Source: a virus
Virus record (IMG/VR): IMGVR_UViG_3300008450_006930
Location: 1-26,760 of that record
Length of the DNA: 26,760 nucleotides
Strand: one strand, 5' to 3'
The notes under the pieces: model-generated
The model's input: only the letters and a program-made list of their open reading frames with translations
The model's database searches: none
What the model was told of the DNA's origin: nothing
In this document: one piece after another, positions 1-9,264 of the stretch
Layout of the letters: each line of letters begins with the position of its first letter
How positions within the stretch are numbered: position 1 is the stretch's first letter
Made by a program: the position numbers and the translations under genes

Positions 1-2
1 AA

Positions 3-1142
3 GCAAAATTATTAGGTACTACACTAGATGACATAAATGGTGCCGGCAAGTCTTTGTTGGATATAGAATCTAGTATTGGAAAAGAGATGGAAGCTAGAGT
101 GCTTACCGGCAAAAACATTAATTTGAATCAAGCCAGATATTATGCAATGACTGGCGAGACGGAAAAATTAATGAGTGAAATTGCAAAACAAACCGGGTCT
201 GTAGCTGAATACGAAAAAATGCTACCAATGCAAAGAAAAGCATTAGCTGAAGCGATGGGCATGAATTTAGAGCAAATGGACTCTATGATGCTTAAACAGA
301 AAGAATTAGAGACCTTAGGTTATACACAAACAGAATTACAAGAAAAACTAGCTTTAAGCGAAGGTGATAGAACAAAAGAATTAAACAAATTACGGTCATT
401 AGGAAAGGAAGATGCAGCCAATATGTTAGCGGCGAAATATGCGGAGGAGGATAGAGTTGCCGCTAATAAAAAGTTAGCAGATATCGGTAAGAAAATTATG
501 GATATATTTGATAAAATAGTTTCCGGGCCGTTAGGTGAAATGGTAAACGATTTATTAGATATGGTAACCACTTCAGAATCTATAAGTGTTATCACTAAAG
601 GTATCGGTGCCGCATTTTATTATTTGAAAGCAATCGCTTTAGATGCTTTTATGCCAATACGTATAGCATTTAATACATTGACCGGTATATACAAGTTTTT
701 GACAGGGGATTTTATGGGTGCTTGGGAGGATGTAAAGGATATAGTAGATGCAATACTAGCACCATTTAAAGCTATTATATCCGGCGTTAAATTTGTGACG
801 GGGATTAAAGGTTCCGAACATTCAAATAATACTACTAGTAGCAGTATCAATAAAGCAGATGATTTCATTATGCGACCCGGACAAGCACCGTTAACATTTA
901 ATAAAGATGATCTTATTATTGGGGGAACAAATTTATTTGGTAATCAATCAACAAACGGTACTGCAGGTAACGATCCGCAAATAGCTGAAATGATAGGATT
1001 ATTAAAACAACTAATAGCAACTACATCAGGACCGACAGTAATTAAAATAGGTTCAAGAACTATAGAAGAATTGGACTCGCAAATAGGTTTGCGTAAAAAT
1101 TACAATACTATTGTAGACAGTAGCTACGGTACTCGAACATAA
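3..1142 (+). CDS. Tail tape measure protein, C-terminal part (5' truncated by window edge)
   Basis: The reading frame is open from the first complete codon at base 3, so the gene starts upstream of the window; a TTG at 54 lies inside it and is not the likely start. About the first 150 residues are charged and probably helical or coiled-coil. A hydrophobic, helix-prone stretch follows (around residues 160-270 of the visible part), then a low-complexity Ser/Thr/Asn linker. Near the end is the segment DDFIMRPGQAP followed by FNKDDLIIGG, a signature often seen near the C-terminus of phage tape measure proteins. Tape measures set tail length and occupy the tail tube lumen. The position just before baseplate genes agrees. 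The family call rests on the C-terminal motif plus context; length cannot be judged because the N-terminus is missing. Confidence 0.75.
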   Translation, partial: AKLLGTTLDDINGAGKSLLDIESSIGKEMEARVLTGKNINLNQARYYAMTGETEKLMSEIAKQTGSVAEYEKMLPMQRKALAEAMGMNLEQMDSMMLKQKELETLGYTQTELQEKLALSEGDRTKELNKLRSLGKEDAANMLAAKYAEEDRVAANKKLADIGKKIMDIFDKIVSGPLGEMVNDLLDMVTTSESISVITKGIGAAFYYLKAIALDAFMPIRIAFNTLTGIYKFLTGDFMGAWEDVKDIVDAILAPFKAIISGVKFVTGIKGSEHSNNTTSSSINKADDFIMRPGQAPLTFNKDDLIIGGTNLFGNQSTNGTAGNDPQIAEMIGLLKQLIATTSGPTVIKIGSRTIEELDSQIGLRKNYNTIVDSSYGTRT

Positions 1143-1162
1143 TACGCATTCAGTAAATTTAT

Positions 1163-1182
1163 TGTATAATGATATTTATACA
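1163..1182 (+). promoter_or_regulatory. Class 2 upstream motif (TATTTAT in a dyad)
   Basis: TGTATAA and TTATACA form a 7-bp inverted repeat with a 6-base loop. The core TATTTAT starts at 1173, 23 bases before the ATG at 1196. Similar cores at similar distance precede five other genes here. A promoter or leader-RNA role is inferred only. Confidence 0.35.
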
Positions 1183-1195
1183 TATACTATCCTAG

Positions 1196-4100
1196 ATGGC
1201 ACTAACCGATTTAAAATCCATTTTATCCAATTTTCGTAAACCTATGAATACAGTCCCTTTAACATCAAAGGGTAAAGATAAAACTACACCGGTTAAGCCA
1301 TCCACATTAGACGAAACATTACAACAAACATCTGTATACAGCCCTACCAGCTCAAATAAGAACCTAACAGACTTGAGTAAGACACAATTTAAGTCCAATG
1401 TATCTATTGTGAAATTGGGCGTCAATGAGTTGTTACCGACTATTACACCTAATACCAGTATTTCAGCAAATAAAAATGAAACGAGTAATATTGTAATTGT
1501 AAAGTCAACGCCCGGTGACAGTAACAATATGAGTCCCGTTAATACTGTAAGTGTTATACAAGACAAACTACTCAATATATTGAACAGCAATTTGAATGTG
1601 GATTCAATACCTGTTAAATACACTGTATCTGATAATTTAATTTCAGACAGTTCAAATTTGAATTTGGATTACACTCCTCCTAAATACATTAATACCCCAT
1701 CATTTTTACAATTATCGCCCGGTGGTACTGGAGTAATGATAAATGCAAGCAATTTGAATATTGATAGTATACCTAACAAATATCAAAACATTGTAAATTT
1801 AGGACAATTTAATCCAAATAAACCTGTATTTTCCACATTAGATATTGACAGCATACCAAACAAATATCAGGTATCTGGAGTATTATTGACTGATACATCA
1901 AATTTGAATGTGGATTCCATACCAAACAAATATCAGAATATTGTAAATTTAGGTCAATTCAATCCGTTTAATGCAGGACAGTCTTTACTAGATATAAACA
2001 GTATTCCAGTAAAATATCAAGTTTCCGGACAGTTACTAACAGATATTTCCAATCTTAATGTGGATTCTATTCCTAACAAATATCAAAACATCGTAAATTT
2101 AGGACAATTTAATCCATTCAATTCATCACAGTCGGAATTGGACGTAAACTCAATACCAAACAAATATCAGAATATTGTTAATTTAGGACAATTTGTACCT
2201 AATAAACCTATACTGTCGTTGTATGATATTGATAGTATACCAAACAAATATAGCACGTTAGTCGGTAATGGTAAATTTACTGACGACAATACAATAATCG
2301 GTAACAGATGGTCAGGTAATGTTCCACCAGCTGTAAACTATTTTAAACCTGATGCACTTCAAGGTTCTGTCGGATTCACTACCAAAATGGATACCACACA
2401 ATTTGTAGGTATAATAGGTAATGAGTATCTGTTTACCAATAACATACAAAAACCATTGGCTACAGGTGTTGCGAAACTGTCAAATCAATTAGGATTGGGT
2501 TCAGTATTCAATTATACTGATGGCGGAGCACCTAAAACCAAAACATTTACGGTAGAAGGTTATAGTGCACTTAAAAAATACGGCGACCGGGTAAAAAGCA
2601 ATAATAGTAATCCTAATGATAGTTTGTTATACAAGGTATCTACGGAGGAAAATTCTCCTTCTGCGATAGATTTACAGTATGCAAAATTCAATTTGCAGGA
2701 TGACAGTTACAACCCTTATTATGGTAATCAACCATACGTATTACGTGGTATTCAAAGAAAAGGTAGCAAGTCTTTACAAAGATGGGGCGGTTCTTCATTA
2801 GCTGATGATGGATTGATAAGAGGCGGTATAGCAGCTTCTGTTGAAAGAAGTGCATTTGACTTAGCTCGGCTATCACAATGGATAGCATCACCGAAAGGAT
2901 TGTTATGGGTAACCAAACAGGTAGGATTAGGATTATCAAATCCGAAAGTAGAAACAGGCGTCCCAATACCGCTAGGTCAGACAAGAATACAATCAGGAAT
3001 AACAAGTTTACTATCAGTACCTACTACGGCATTTGGAGTACATTTTACTAGACACGGATTACCGTTTTTAAATGAAGAAGCAAGTTACGGTAATGTACAA
3101 ACAAACAAAGAATCGGCGTATAATCTCGGAGCCAAAACAGCAAATAGATTAGTACAATTACGTCAAGAGTTAATTAAAACGCCTATAACTAATAAAACTA
3201 ATGGCTTACCGATTGCATCATTATCTTATTTCGGAGGACCTAATTCAGCGTATGGTATAGGATTCACCAATATAAGACGTTCAGTAAACACCAATTCGGA
3301 TACGGTAGAACAATTATATCATCGCAATAACTCTTATGTCAGTATACTTAAAGGATTAAATTCTAGTATTAGTACTTTTGATACTAATAGAGATGTTATA
3401 CTCGTTGATGATGCTAGCAACTCATTAAAAACGGTAGCTACGGATTATAATGCTATAAGTACATCTTTTATACCGGTTAGTACGCCAATTGGTACATATA
3501 ATAAACCAAATCCGTTTAAACGACAACCTGATATTGATAGAAAGACTCCGACGACACCGACTATTGACGCTGCCGATTACGGTTCGGGAGATATTAGAAA
3601 TTATCAAACATTAGCGTATGGTAAATTAATACGGTCTAATATACCATTCCAGGACTTTAGAAAAGATATCGGTAATTCTTCTACCAATAAGTCATATTTA
3701 GGTGATACGGTTAATTCCAATTATACAGCCAATAATTTGGAAAAACGAGGGTGGGGAACACATGGTGAGTTAGGTGCGGAAAAAAGTGATTATACAAAAG
3801 ATTCTGGTAGAGGTGATAAAGTCAATAAACTAGATTTTTTACCTAATCAGGATTTAGATGAACTGATAGCTAAAGGAAATTATACAGGTTTAGATGCTGG
3901 AGTCCGTGGAGATATAAAAGACTTTATAGCATTTTATTTTGCAGGTCCGAGACATCACGAAGATACGTCGGACAATGTAATGATATTCCGTGCAAATATA
4001 CAAGGATTTACAGATTCATTTTCACCTGAATGGAATCCTATAAACATAATGGGCCGGGCCGATAAAGCATATATCTATACAGGTTTCGAAAGAAGCGTAT

Positions 4101-4600
4101 CATTTACATTTACTGCAGCAGCCACTAGTAGAGAGGAAATGAAACCGATGTGGAGAAAATTAAATTATCTAGCTACTTATACGATGCCTGATTACAATAC
4201 CGGGGGTAGATTATTGGGACCGTTTATGCGAATGACTATAGGTAATTTGTTTCAAAACACTCCCGGATTTCTTGAATCATTTTCCATATCTATACCTGAT
4301 GAAGCCACCTGGGAATTAGGAGACGATAATGGTATGTTGCAATTACCAATGATGGCTGAGGTGTCTGTTACGTTTAAAGTACTAGCCGATTACAGACCAC
4401 AAAAATTAGGTAGAGCGTATTCATTGTCTAAATTAGGAAAGCACGGTAATGATAATAATTGGTTATCAACTAATAGTTCGTTACCGACTACGATTGATAG
4501 TGACAAAACGCAGACAGGCGATAAAGAATTAGCAACTGATAAAACTCCGGCAGATTCGAGAAAAGACACTACAACTGAATCTGCCCCCGCGAGTCCTTAG
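1196..4600 (+). CDS. Large tail/baseplate structural protein with tandem repeats
   Basis: An 1134-residue protein lying between the tape measure and a LysM-like baseplate protein, hence probably part of the tail tube end or baseplate. The first ~130 residues are Ser/Thr/Asn/Pro-rich. Residues about 134-352 carry nine copies of a DSIPNKY-type motif in a 50-residue super-repeat. A long middle region is unassigned. Residues about 920-1070 form a compact domain with DSFSPEWNPINIMGR, YIYTGFERS and MKPMWRKLNYLA; this resembles, from memory, a C-terminal domain of tail or baseplate proteins in large myophages, possibly related to tube-initiator proteins. The last ~45 residues are charged and disordered-looking, ending APASP before TAG. 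No enzymatic motif is seen. The ATG at 1196 follows a 53-base gap with a TATTTAT dyad. Structural role is likely; the exact T4 equivalent is unknown. Confidence 0.7.
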   Translation: MALTDLKSILSNFRKPMNTVPLTSKGKDKTTPVKPSTLDETLQQTSVYSPTSSNKNLTDLSKTQFKSNVSIVKLGVNELLPTITPNTSISANKNETSNIVIVKSTPGDSNNMSPVNTVSVIQDKLLNILNSNLNVDSIPVKYTVSDNLISDSSNLNLDYTPPKYINTPSFLQLSPGGTGVMINASNLNIDSIPNKYQNIVNLGQFNPNKPVFSTLDIDSIPNKYQVSGVLLTDTSNLNVDSIPNKYQNIVNLGQFNPFNAGQSLLDINSIPVKYQVSGQLLTDISNLNVDSIPNKYQNIVNLGQFNPFNSSQSELDVNSIPNKYQNIVNLGQFVPNKPILSLYDIDSIPNKYSTLVGNGKFTDDNTIIGNRWSGNVPPAVNYFKPDALQGSVGFTTKMDTTQFVGIIGNEYLFTNNIQKPLATGVAKLSNQLGLGSVFNYTDGGAPKTKTFTVEGYSALKKYGDRVKSNNSNPNDSLLYKVSTEENSPSAIDLQYAKFNLQDDSYNPYYGNQPYVLRGIQRKGSKSLQRWGGSSLADDGLIRGGIAASVERSAFDLARLSQWIASPKGLLWVTKQVGLGLSNPKVETGVPIPLGQTRIQSGITSLLSVPTTAFGVHFTRHGLPFLNEEASYGNVQTNKESAYNLGAKTANRLVQLRQELIKTPITNKTNGLPIASLSYFGGPNSAYGIGFTNIRRSVNTNSDTVEQLYHRNNSYVSILKGLNSSISTFDTNRDVILVDDASNSLKTVATDYNAISTSFIPVSTPIGTYNKPNPFKRQPDIDRKTPTTPTIDAADYGSGDIRNYQTLAYGKLIRSNIPFQDFRKDIGNSSTNKSYLGDTVNSNYTANNLEKRGWGTHGELGAEKSDYTKDSGRGDKVNKLDFLPNQDLDELIAKGNYTGLDAGVRGDIKDFIAFYFAGPRHHEDTSDNVMIFRANIQGFTDSFSPEWNPINIMGRADKAYIYTGFERSVSFTFTAAATSREEMKPMWRKLNYLATYTMPDYNTGGRLLGPFMRMTIGNLFQNTPGFLESFSISIPDEATWELGDDNGMLQLPMMAEVSVTFKVLADYRPQKLGRAYSLSKLGKHGNDNNWLSTNSSLPTTIDSDKTQTGDKELATDKTPADSRKDTTTESAPASP
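1601..2251 (+). repeat. In-frame 150-bp (50-aa) tandem super-repeat
   Basis: Nine copies of [DN]-[SY]-[IT]-P-x-K-Y begin at residues 136, 158, 190, 218, 240, 268, 290, 318 and 346. Spacing is 22, 32, 28, 22, 28, 22, 28 and 28 residues, so the core alternates 28 and 22 to give a 50-residue unit. Copies also share NIVNLGQFNP and QVSGxLLTD linkers. The periodicity is read directly from the translation. Confidence 0.9.
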
Positions 4601-4629
4601 GTAATTAACCAACAAACAAATAATTTGAT

Positions 4630-4941
4630 ATGGAAAGATATAGCATAGCTAATATATTGAAAACAGAAACCGGTAAACGATATTATAGCACCACATTACC
4701 ACCGACTGTAGAAAGAACGGATACTGACATTTACATTATAACGGTAATAGGCGACAGATTGGATTTGATTGCATTTGACTATTATGGTGATGCAACAAAA
4801 TGGTGGGCAATAGCATCTGCAAATCCTAATGCATTTACGTATAATGGGTCATTAGCAGTAGAGCCGGGAATACAACTTCGAGTACCATTATCAGCAAACA
4901 ATGTGGAAGAAGCATATACAAATCAAAACGCAAATAGATAA
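4630..4941 (+). CDS. LysM / tail protein X-like baseplate protein
   Basis: A 103-residue protein. Residues about 35-90 match a LysM-like fold as in P2 gpX-type tail proteins and the T4 gp53 group: a strand (IYIITVIGDRLDLIA), then DYYGDATKWWAIASANP, then PGIQLRVPL. The Gly-Asp plus Leu-Ile-Ala, the Trp-Trp and the final Pro-Gly...Arg-Val-Pro are typical positions in this group. Such proteins sit in the baseplate and help clamp hub or wedge components; peptidoglycan binding is not implied. It lies 29 bases after the large repeat protein and 18 bases before the hub-like gene, consistent with one tail operon. The ATG at 4630 is preceded by an AT-rich leader without an obvious Shine-Dalgarno sequence. 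Confidence 0.75.
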   Translation: MERYSIANILKTETGKRYYSTTLPPTVERTDTDIYIITVIGDRLDLIAFDYYGDATKWWAIASANPNAFTYNGSLAVEPGIQLRVPLSANNVEEAYTNQNANR

Positions 4942-4959
4942 AGTTACATAATTATTGAT

Positions 4960-6807
4960 ATGGCACATAATTACACAGTAAATAACAATCCATTTTACAA
5001 TGAAGTAGACCCCGGAGTCCGTGGAGAAATAAGCCATCGTTCAGGAATTTACTCAGCACGTGCACGCGGTACATCTGATAGTAACTATATACATTCATGG
5101 TTATTTAGAAAATCAGCATACGTTAAAATAGTATATAATGGTAATGTGATATTGGAACCACCAACGCGTGGATTTGATGACATGTATAAAAATGGTTTGT
5201 ATCCACCCGCAGTAGTAAACGGTGTTACTATATCAAATGAAGGCGATTTCGGGTCATTATTAAAAGCAGAAATACGGTTTAGTGTGTTTACGTTAGGTCA
5301 ATTAACTAGTTTTACAAACAGTTTATTGAGTGTAAAAGCCGACCGGGATAACAATCCAATACCAGTAACCATAAGATATGGATGGACATTAGGTTCAGAC
5401 GGACCTGCAGAAGAATTTTACGGGTTTGTAGTTAATTACAGTTGGTCTCTACGTGCAGACGGTGGATTTGACTGTGTTAGTAATTTGGTGGGTGAAGGAT
5501 TTGCTAGTGTGTTTACTAAAGCCGATGCAACGTCACCGGGAACGCCGGACAAAAATACATCAGGTAATGAAACCGTTTCACCAGCAAACTGGATTCGAGC
5601 GCTACATATGTATGATTATAAAGAAACGGGTCCTTTGAGTAGCGTAACACTGACAAACAAAGTTACAATATCAGTAACAGGTCCGGGGTTTATAAAGCTA
5701 GAATTGAAGGTAGACGAAGATGGTACGCTCGATCCGGTTGATGCACAAACTACACCGGTATCAAAACAAATAAAATACGTAACCTTGGAATTTATTTGTG
5801 CGGCTGTGAACGCGACATTGAAATCCAATTCAAAGAATTTTGATAATCATGAGTATATTTGTGACGGTACCGTATCAAATGGTTGGTTATACGAAGAACT
5901 CGTATCGTCAGATCCTAAATCCATATTATTTCCCGGGTTTTCTAAATACGGCGACAAAGATTTACTAGAAGGCGTTACTGGATTAACGATGAAAGCAGGT
6001 AAAGTAGTTGATTTGAGTAAAATACTTGTAAGTACTGATTTCTTGAATGAATTGTTAACAAAAATGAAAGAAACCAAAACGGCTACTACAAATTTTAAAG
6101 ACGTTGATGTAACAGTAGCAAATTTGTTTAAAAATATATTTGAAAAAATTGATAAATGTAGTGGAGGATTGTACAAATTAACATTGACTAATCCGCAGAC
6201 AAAAGAACGTGCAAAAAATGATTTAAACAAATGGCTAATTTTAGATACATTGTATGTACCCGGTACGCAGACAATATGTACTATACCCGTTATAGCTTCA
6301 TCAGGTAAAGGATATTCAGGAATTGCTAGAAGTGTTTCTATGACATCTAAATTACCGGGTGCTATGGCGACTGCACAATTTGTATCAGCCGCCTCCACGT
6401 TGACCGGAGCAAGTCCCGCAATAATTGGAGTACAAACAAATACAACGGTGCCTGATGATATAACTTTAAGCGAGGTTGAGACTCAATTACAAGACAACGC
6501 GAAAGCTGCGTTGACAAACGGGTTTACTACTGATGATATTGCAAATATAGAGGCATCATTAAACAAATATAAAATAGCCGTGGCGCCCGATAATAAATCC
6601 GATTGGCGCAAAGGATTTCCAATACCAATTGAATTATCCGTAACATTGGATGGCATAAAAGGATTTAGATTTGGTAATACAATAAAAATAGACTATTTAC
6701 CCGAGGGATATGAAAATGTAGTATTCACGGTAACAAAAATAGTACATGTAATTGAAAACAATGATTGGACTACACAATTAAGTACAGTATGTAGAACTAA
6801 GGTATAA
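4960..6807 (+). CDS. Baseplate hub-like tail protein
   Basis: A 615-residue protein after the LysM-like gene. Features seen: FGSLLKAEIRFSVFTLGQL around residues 97-115, the bounded segment PVTIRYGW at 135-142, and EFYGFVVNYSWSLRADGGFDC around 152-172. These beta-rich patterns recall gp27 / gpD-type hub proteins, where the domain forms a trimeric ring at the tube end. The C-terminus (about residues 555-615) has IPIELSVTLDG, FGNTIKIDYLP and VFTVTKIVHVIENNDWTTQL, like the late beta-barrel of phage hub proteins that ends by describing a surface-normal strand pair. No lysozyme motif is seen. The hub assignment is an inference from context and pattern; a different baseplate component is possible. 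Confidence 0.6.
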   Translation: MAHNYTVNNNPFYNEVDPGVRGEISHRSGIYSARARGTSDSNYIHSWLFRKSAYVKIVYNGNVILEPPTRGFDDMYKNGLYPPAVVNGVTISNEGDFGSLLKAEIRFSVFTLGQLTSFTNSLLSVKADRDNNPIPVTIRYGWTLGSDGPAEEFYGFVVNYSWSLRADGGFDCVSNLVGEGFASVFTKADATSPGTPDKNTSGNETVSPANWIRALHMYDYKETGPLSSVTLTNKVTISVTGPGFIKLELKVDEDGTLDPVDAQTTPVSKQIKYVTLEFICAAVNATLKSNSKNFDNHEYICDGTVSNGWLYEELVSSDPKSILFPGFSKYGDKDLLEGVTGLTMKAGKVVDLSKILVSTDFLNELLTKMKETKTATTNFKDVDVTVANLFKNIFEKIDKCSGGLYKLTLTNPQTKERAKNDLNKWLILDTLYVPGTQTICTIPVIASSGKGYSGIARSVSMTSKLPGAMATAQFVSAASTLTGASPAIIGVQTNTTVPDDITLSEVETQLQDNAKAALTNGFTTDDIANIEASLNKYKIAVAPDNKSDWRKGFPIPIELSVTLDGIKGFRFGNTIKIDYLPEGYENVVFTVTKIVHVIENNDWTTQLSTVCRTKV

Positions 6808-6808
6808 T

Positions 6809-7462
6809 ATGAAAAGACTAAAATTATATTATCCGGAAAATCAAATCGTTCGCAATTTATATACGAGTGGCAAACAATTCATGCTTGAAACGGGTATCGA
6901 ATACATAGGATTCTACCACAAATATTCTACAGGTGAAGTATATACCGAAAGCGGCTGGAATGAATTTCAATCTAAAAAACTCATACCATATAGAGATTCA
7001 TATACTATAGAAAACAATTCAGTGTATAGAAACTTGACTAAAACTCCTGTAGATAAATTTGTTGCTCCTATTTATTATTTTCCTATATTAAAAGAAAGCG
7101 ATTACGTTAATGGATTTGTTACTAGATATTTCGTGCGCCGTAACAACGTGTCTACCGATGCATTTGCTATTATAGAAATAAATGAATCACAATATTCTAA
7201 AATTACAACAGTCGGTAATGGTGTTAATGGTAATTTGTATACCGGCATTGAAATACCATGGAAATTAACCGGGCCTAAAAACGATGTAATTACAGATGGT
7301 ATTAAAACCGAATCAGGTGTAGAAGACACAAACGAACGTATTGTAACAGTCAATAATGTGAAAATGCCAGGTTTACTGTTATACGTTAATGATTTTATAG
7401 AATTATCCATATACTCACCCGTAACTCCAAAGTCAATAAAAGATAAGTTTTTGGTAATGTAA
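6809..7462 (+). CDS. Hypothetical protein, end of tail/baseplate block
   Basis: A 217-residue protein beginning one base after the stop of the hub-like gene, so almost certainly co-translated with it. The N-terminus contains YYPENQIVRNLYTSGKQFML and YIGFYHKYSTGEVYTESGW, Tyr/Gly-rich text suggestive of a beta-structured virion component. The rest is mixed alpha/beta-looking with no Cys cluster, nucleotide-binding loop, signal peptide or membrane segment. I recognise no enzyme family. Position argues for a structural role in the baseplate or its assembly. The gene ends just before a strong promoter-like site (7450-7481) that begins the replication block. Confidence 0.6.
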   Translation: MKRLKLYYPENQIVRNLYTSGKQFMLETGIEYIGFYHKYSTGEVYTESGWNEFQSKKLIPYRDSYTIENNSVYRNLTKTPVDKFVAPIYYFPILKESDYVNGFVTRYFVRRNNVSTDAFAIIEINESQYSKITTVGNGVNGNLYTGIEIPWKLTGPKNDVITDGIKTESGVEDTNERIVTVNNVKMPGLLLYVNDFIELSIYSPVTPKSIKDKFLVM

Positions 7463-7481
7463 GTTTTATTTCTTATATTAA
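7450..7481 (+). promoter_or_regulatory. Class 1 promoter (TTTGG-N19-TATATTAA)
   Basis: TTTG at 7450-7453, followed by G, then a spacer to TATATTAA at 7474-7481. TTTG and the second box are separated by exactly 20 bases, as at all six class 1 sites. The ATG at 7493 follows 11 bases after the second box. The layout resembles Bacteroidota -33/-7 promoters. Confidence 0.6.
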
Positions 7482-7492
7482 CCAAGAATATT

Positions 7493-8836
7493 ATGAAAAT
7501 TATTGAACTACAATCTGATTACGATAAATTTTTATCGGAGAATTACATGTATGATTGGTTGTTAGTACCTACATATTCGAATGGTAGTTATCCGGTACAC
7601 ATCGATACCCTATCAGTATTGTACGTGTATGTGTTTTTAAAAGATGAAGAATATATGATTGCATTCAATCATACTGAAGCATCCAATATACCTCAAGAAA
7701 ATGTAGACAGATTACCTAAAACAAATAGACTGTATGTACATAATAAGACACGGTTTCTTTCCGTAAACCAAAATGACAATTTAATTGATATTGATTTAGC
7801 CAAATATTTTGAAACGAATAGTGCATTTGAAGACGATTATGATACTCCCGCACACAATTGGTTTACGCAGAATTTTAGATATTACAAAAATTTAAACACT
7901 ATCATACCCATATTAAAACACTATGAACGTGGAACCAATATACGTAATTCATTTTTAGAATATTATACTCACGATGTTAAAGAACACGATGCTTTTATTA
8001 GATACAATGATTATTTTACTAGAAATTTCCACGCGATAGCAAAAAACGGATTACATGTAAACCCAGAAGTATTTCGTAAATATTTTTTAGACACTTCTTG
8101 TTATAATGGATACACGTATTCGGAGTATAACATTTACACGTCAACGGGCCGGCCGAGTAATAGATTTAACGGTATAAATTTTGCAGCATTAAATAAAGAC
8201 AATGGATGTCGTGCTTCGTTTACTAGTAGATTTGGTGAAGGCGGATTTCTAATAAATTTTGACTTTGATGGCTATCATATACGATTATTATCGCAGTTAG
8301 TAAATTATGATTTTCCAATTGATGAATCAGTACATCACCATTTAGGCCAGTATTATTTTAACAAACAACAATTATCTGACTCTGAATATGAGGAATCTAA
8401 AAAAATTAGTTTTCGATTGTTGTATGGCGGTATAACAAAAGAATATTTGCATATTGACTTTTACAAAAGAATTTACGATTTAACGCAGTTACTATGGAAA
8501 TCGTATAATGAAATGAGTTACATAGAAACTCCATTATTCAATAGAAAATTGTATAAGAATTTTTTCAAAGACATGAACGCTAGTAAGTTGTTAAATTACT
8601 TGTTGCAAAGTTTTGAGACTGAAAGAAATTGTCTTGTATTAGACAAATTGAATAAAAAACAAATGAAATCTAAAATTATATTGTATACGTATGATTCTTT
8701 TTTGATAGATTTTAATAAAGAAGATGGTGCTGAAACTATAACATATATTAAAGAAGAAATGGAAAGTGGTAAATTTCCGGTAAAAATAGAAATCGGATAC
8801 GATTATCAGAACATGATTCCTACCAAAATAGGATAG
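7493..8836 (+). CDS. Compact family A DNA polymerase-like protein
   Basis: A 447-residue protein whose C-terminal half has the palm/fingers motifs of Pol I-type polymerases. TGRPSN at 218-223 matches the TGRLSS motif. Motif A is NFDFDGYHIRLLS, with D257 aligning to the catalytic Asp of DYSQIELR. Motif B is ESKKISFRLLYGG, keeping K303, F307 and Y311. Motif C is YTYDSFLIDF, with D401 as the second catalytic Asp. Differences: the steric-gate Glu of motif A is His262, the Arg that begins motif B is Tyr299, and the HDE of motif C is YDS. The N-terminal ~210 residues show no DEDD exonuclease motifs. Family A phage polymerases are usually 600-900 aa, so this one is short. A separate DEDDh exonuclease is encoded at 23296. 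It could be the replicative polymerase or an accessory one. The ATG at 7493 follows a class 1 promoter. Confidence 0.7.
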   Translation: MKIIELQSDYDKFLSENYMYDWLLVPTYSNGSYPVHIDTLSVLYVYVFLKDEEYMIAFNHTEASNIPQENVDRLPKTNRLYVHNKTRFLSVNQNDNLIDIDLAKYFETNSAFEDDYDTPAHNWFTQNFRYYKNLNTIIPILKHYERGTNIRNSFLEYYTHDVKEHDAFIRYNDYFTRNFHAIAKNGLHVNPEVFRKYFLDTSCYNGYTYSEYNIYTSTGRPSNRFNGINFAALNKDNGCRASFTSRFGEGGFLINFDFDGYHIRLLSQLVNYDFPIDESVHHHLGQYYFNKQQLSDSEYEESKKISFRLLYGGITKEYLHIDFYKRIYDLTQLLWKSYNEMSYIETPLFNRKLYKNFFKDMNASKLLNYLLQSFETERNCLVLDKLNKKQMKSKIILYTYDSFLIDFNKEDGAETITYIKEEMESGKFPVKIEIGYDYQNMIPTKIG

Positions 8837-8849
8837 TTTCAAGAAATGA

Positions 8850-8869
8850 TATCATATTTATATATGATA
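8850..8869 (+). promoter_or_regulatory. Class 2 upstream motif in an 8-bp dyad
   Basis: TATCATAT and ATATGATA form a perfect 8-bp stem with a TTAT loop. The TATTTAT core starts at 8855, 26 bases before the TTG start at 8881, the same distance as at 16207 and 17690. This supports the TTG start. Confidence 0.4.
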
Positions 8870-8880
8870 ATCATTAAGCA

Positions 8881-9264
8881 TTGTATCAGTTACTAGCCAT
8901 ATTTACACCGGAAACATTTTTGGATGAAACCATTCAAAAAATCACGTCAACATATACTATTTGTTTTGGTAAAATTTTTGTATTATCAATAGACGGTAAA
9001 GAAGACTTGTTGTGCACGTTCAATATTGAAAAGTTGCCTACAAATGAAATAATGAACGGAGCTATTTTATTGCACAGAAAAAAAGACACTAACACATTGT
9101 ATACTATTAATAGTTTAAATTACATTATTAAAAGTGAAAATAACAATGTATTGGATACAACTCACCAAATTAATTGGTCCGAATACAAAAATAGTTTGAT
9201 TTTAACGGTTGGTGGTCAATTGAAATTGTATCCTACATCTATATACACCGTTATTAGTTTATAA
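8881..9264 (+). CDS. Conserved-looking hypothetical phage protein, TTG start
   Basis: A 127-residue protein. An in-frame stop at 8875-8877 leaves TTG at 8881 as the only good start near the N-terminus; the next in-frame Met is about 58 residues in. A class 2 motif 26 bases upstream fits that start. The sequence alternates hydrophobic strands with loops (FGKIFVLSIDG, AILLHRKKDTNTLYTINSLN, NWSEYKNSLILT), suggesting a small alpha/beta protein. No catalytic motif, Cys cluster or membrane segment is visible. It lies between the polymerase-like gene and the ssDNA-binding protein, so a replication-linked or regulatory role is possible, but nothing in the sequence proves it. Confidence 0.6.
   Translation: MYQLLAIFTPETFLDETIQKITSTYTICFGKIFVLSIDGKEDLLCTFNIEKLPTNEIMNGAILLHRKKDTNTLYTINSLNYIIKSENNNVLDTTHQINWSEYKNSLILTVGGQLKLYPTSIYTVISL

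Noticed and set aside
320-595. Minus-strand open frames across the window (for example 320-595, 5847-6398, 10320-10862).
   Set aside because: Each lies opposite a well-supported + strand gene, has no recognisable domain, and no promoter or spacing supports it.
1171-1180. T4-type late promoter (TATAAATA).
   Set aside because: The motifs read TATTTAT on the coding strand, the reverse complement orientation; no consistent TATAAATA was found at sensible + strand positions.
1601-2251. CRISPR-like or mobile repeat array.
   Set aside because: The repeats are in frame, unequal in length and coding; there are no spacers or Cas genes.
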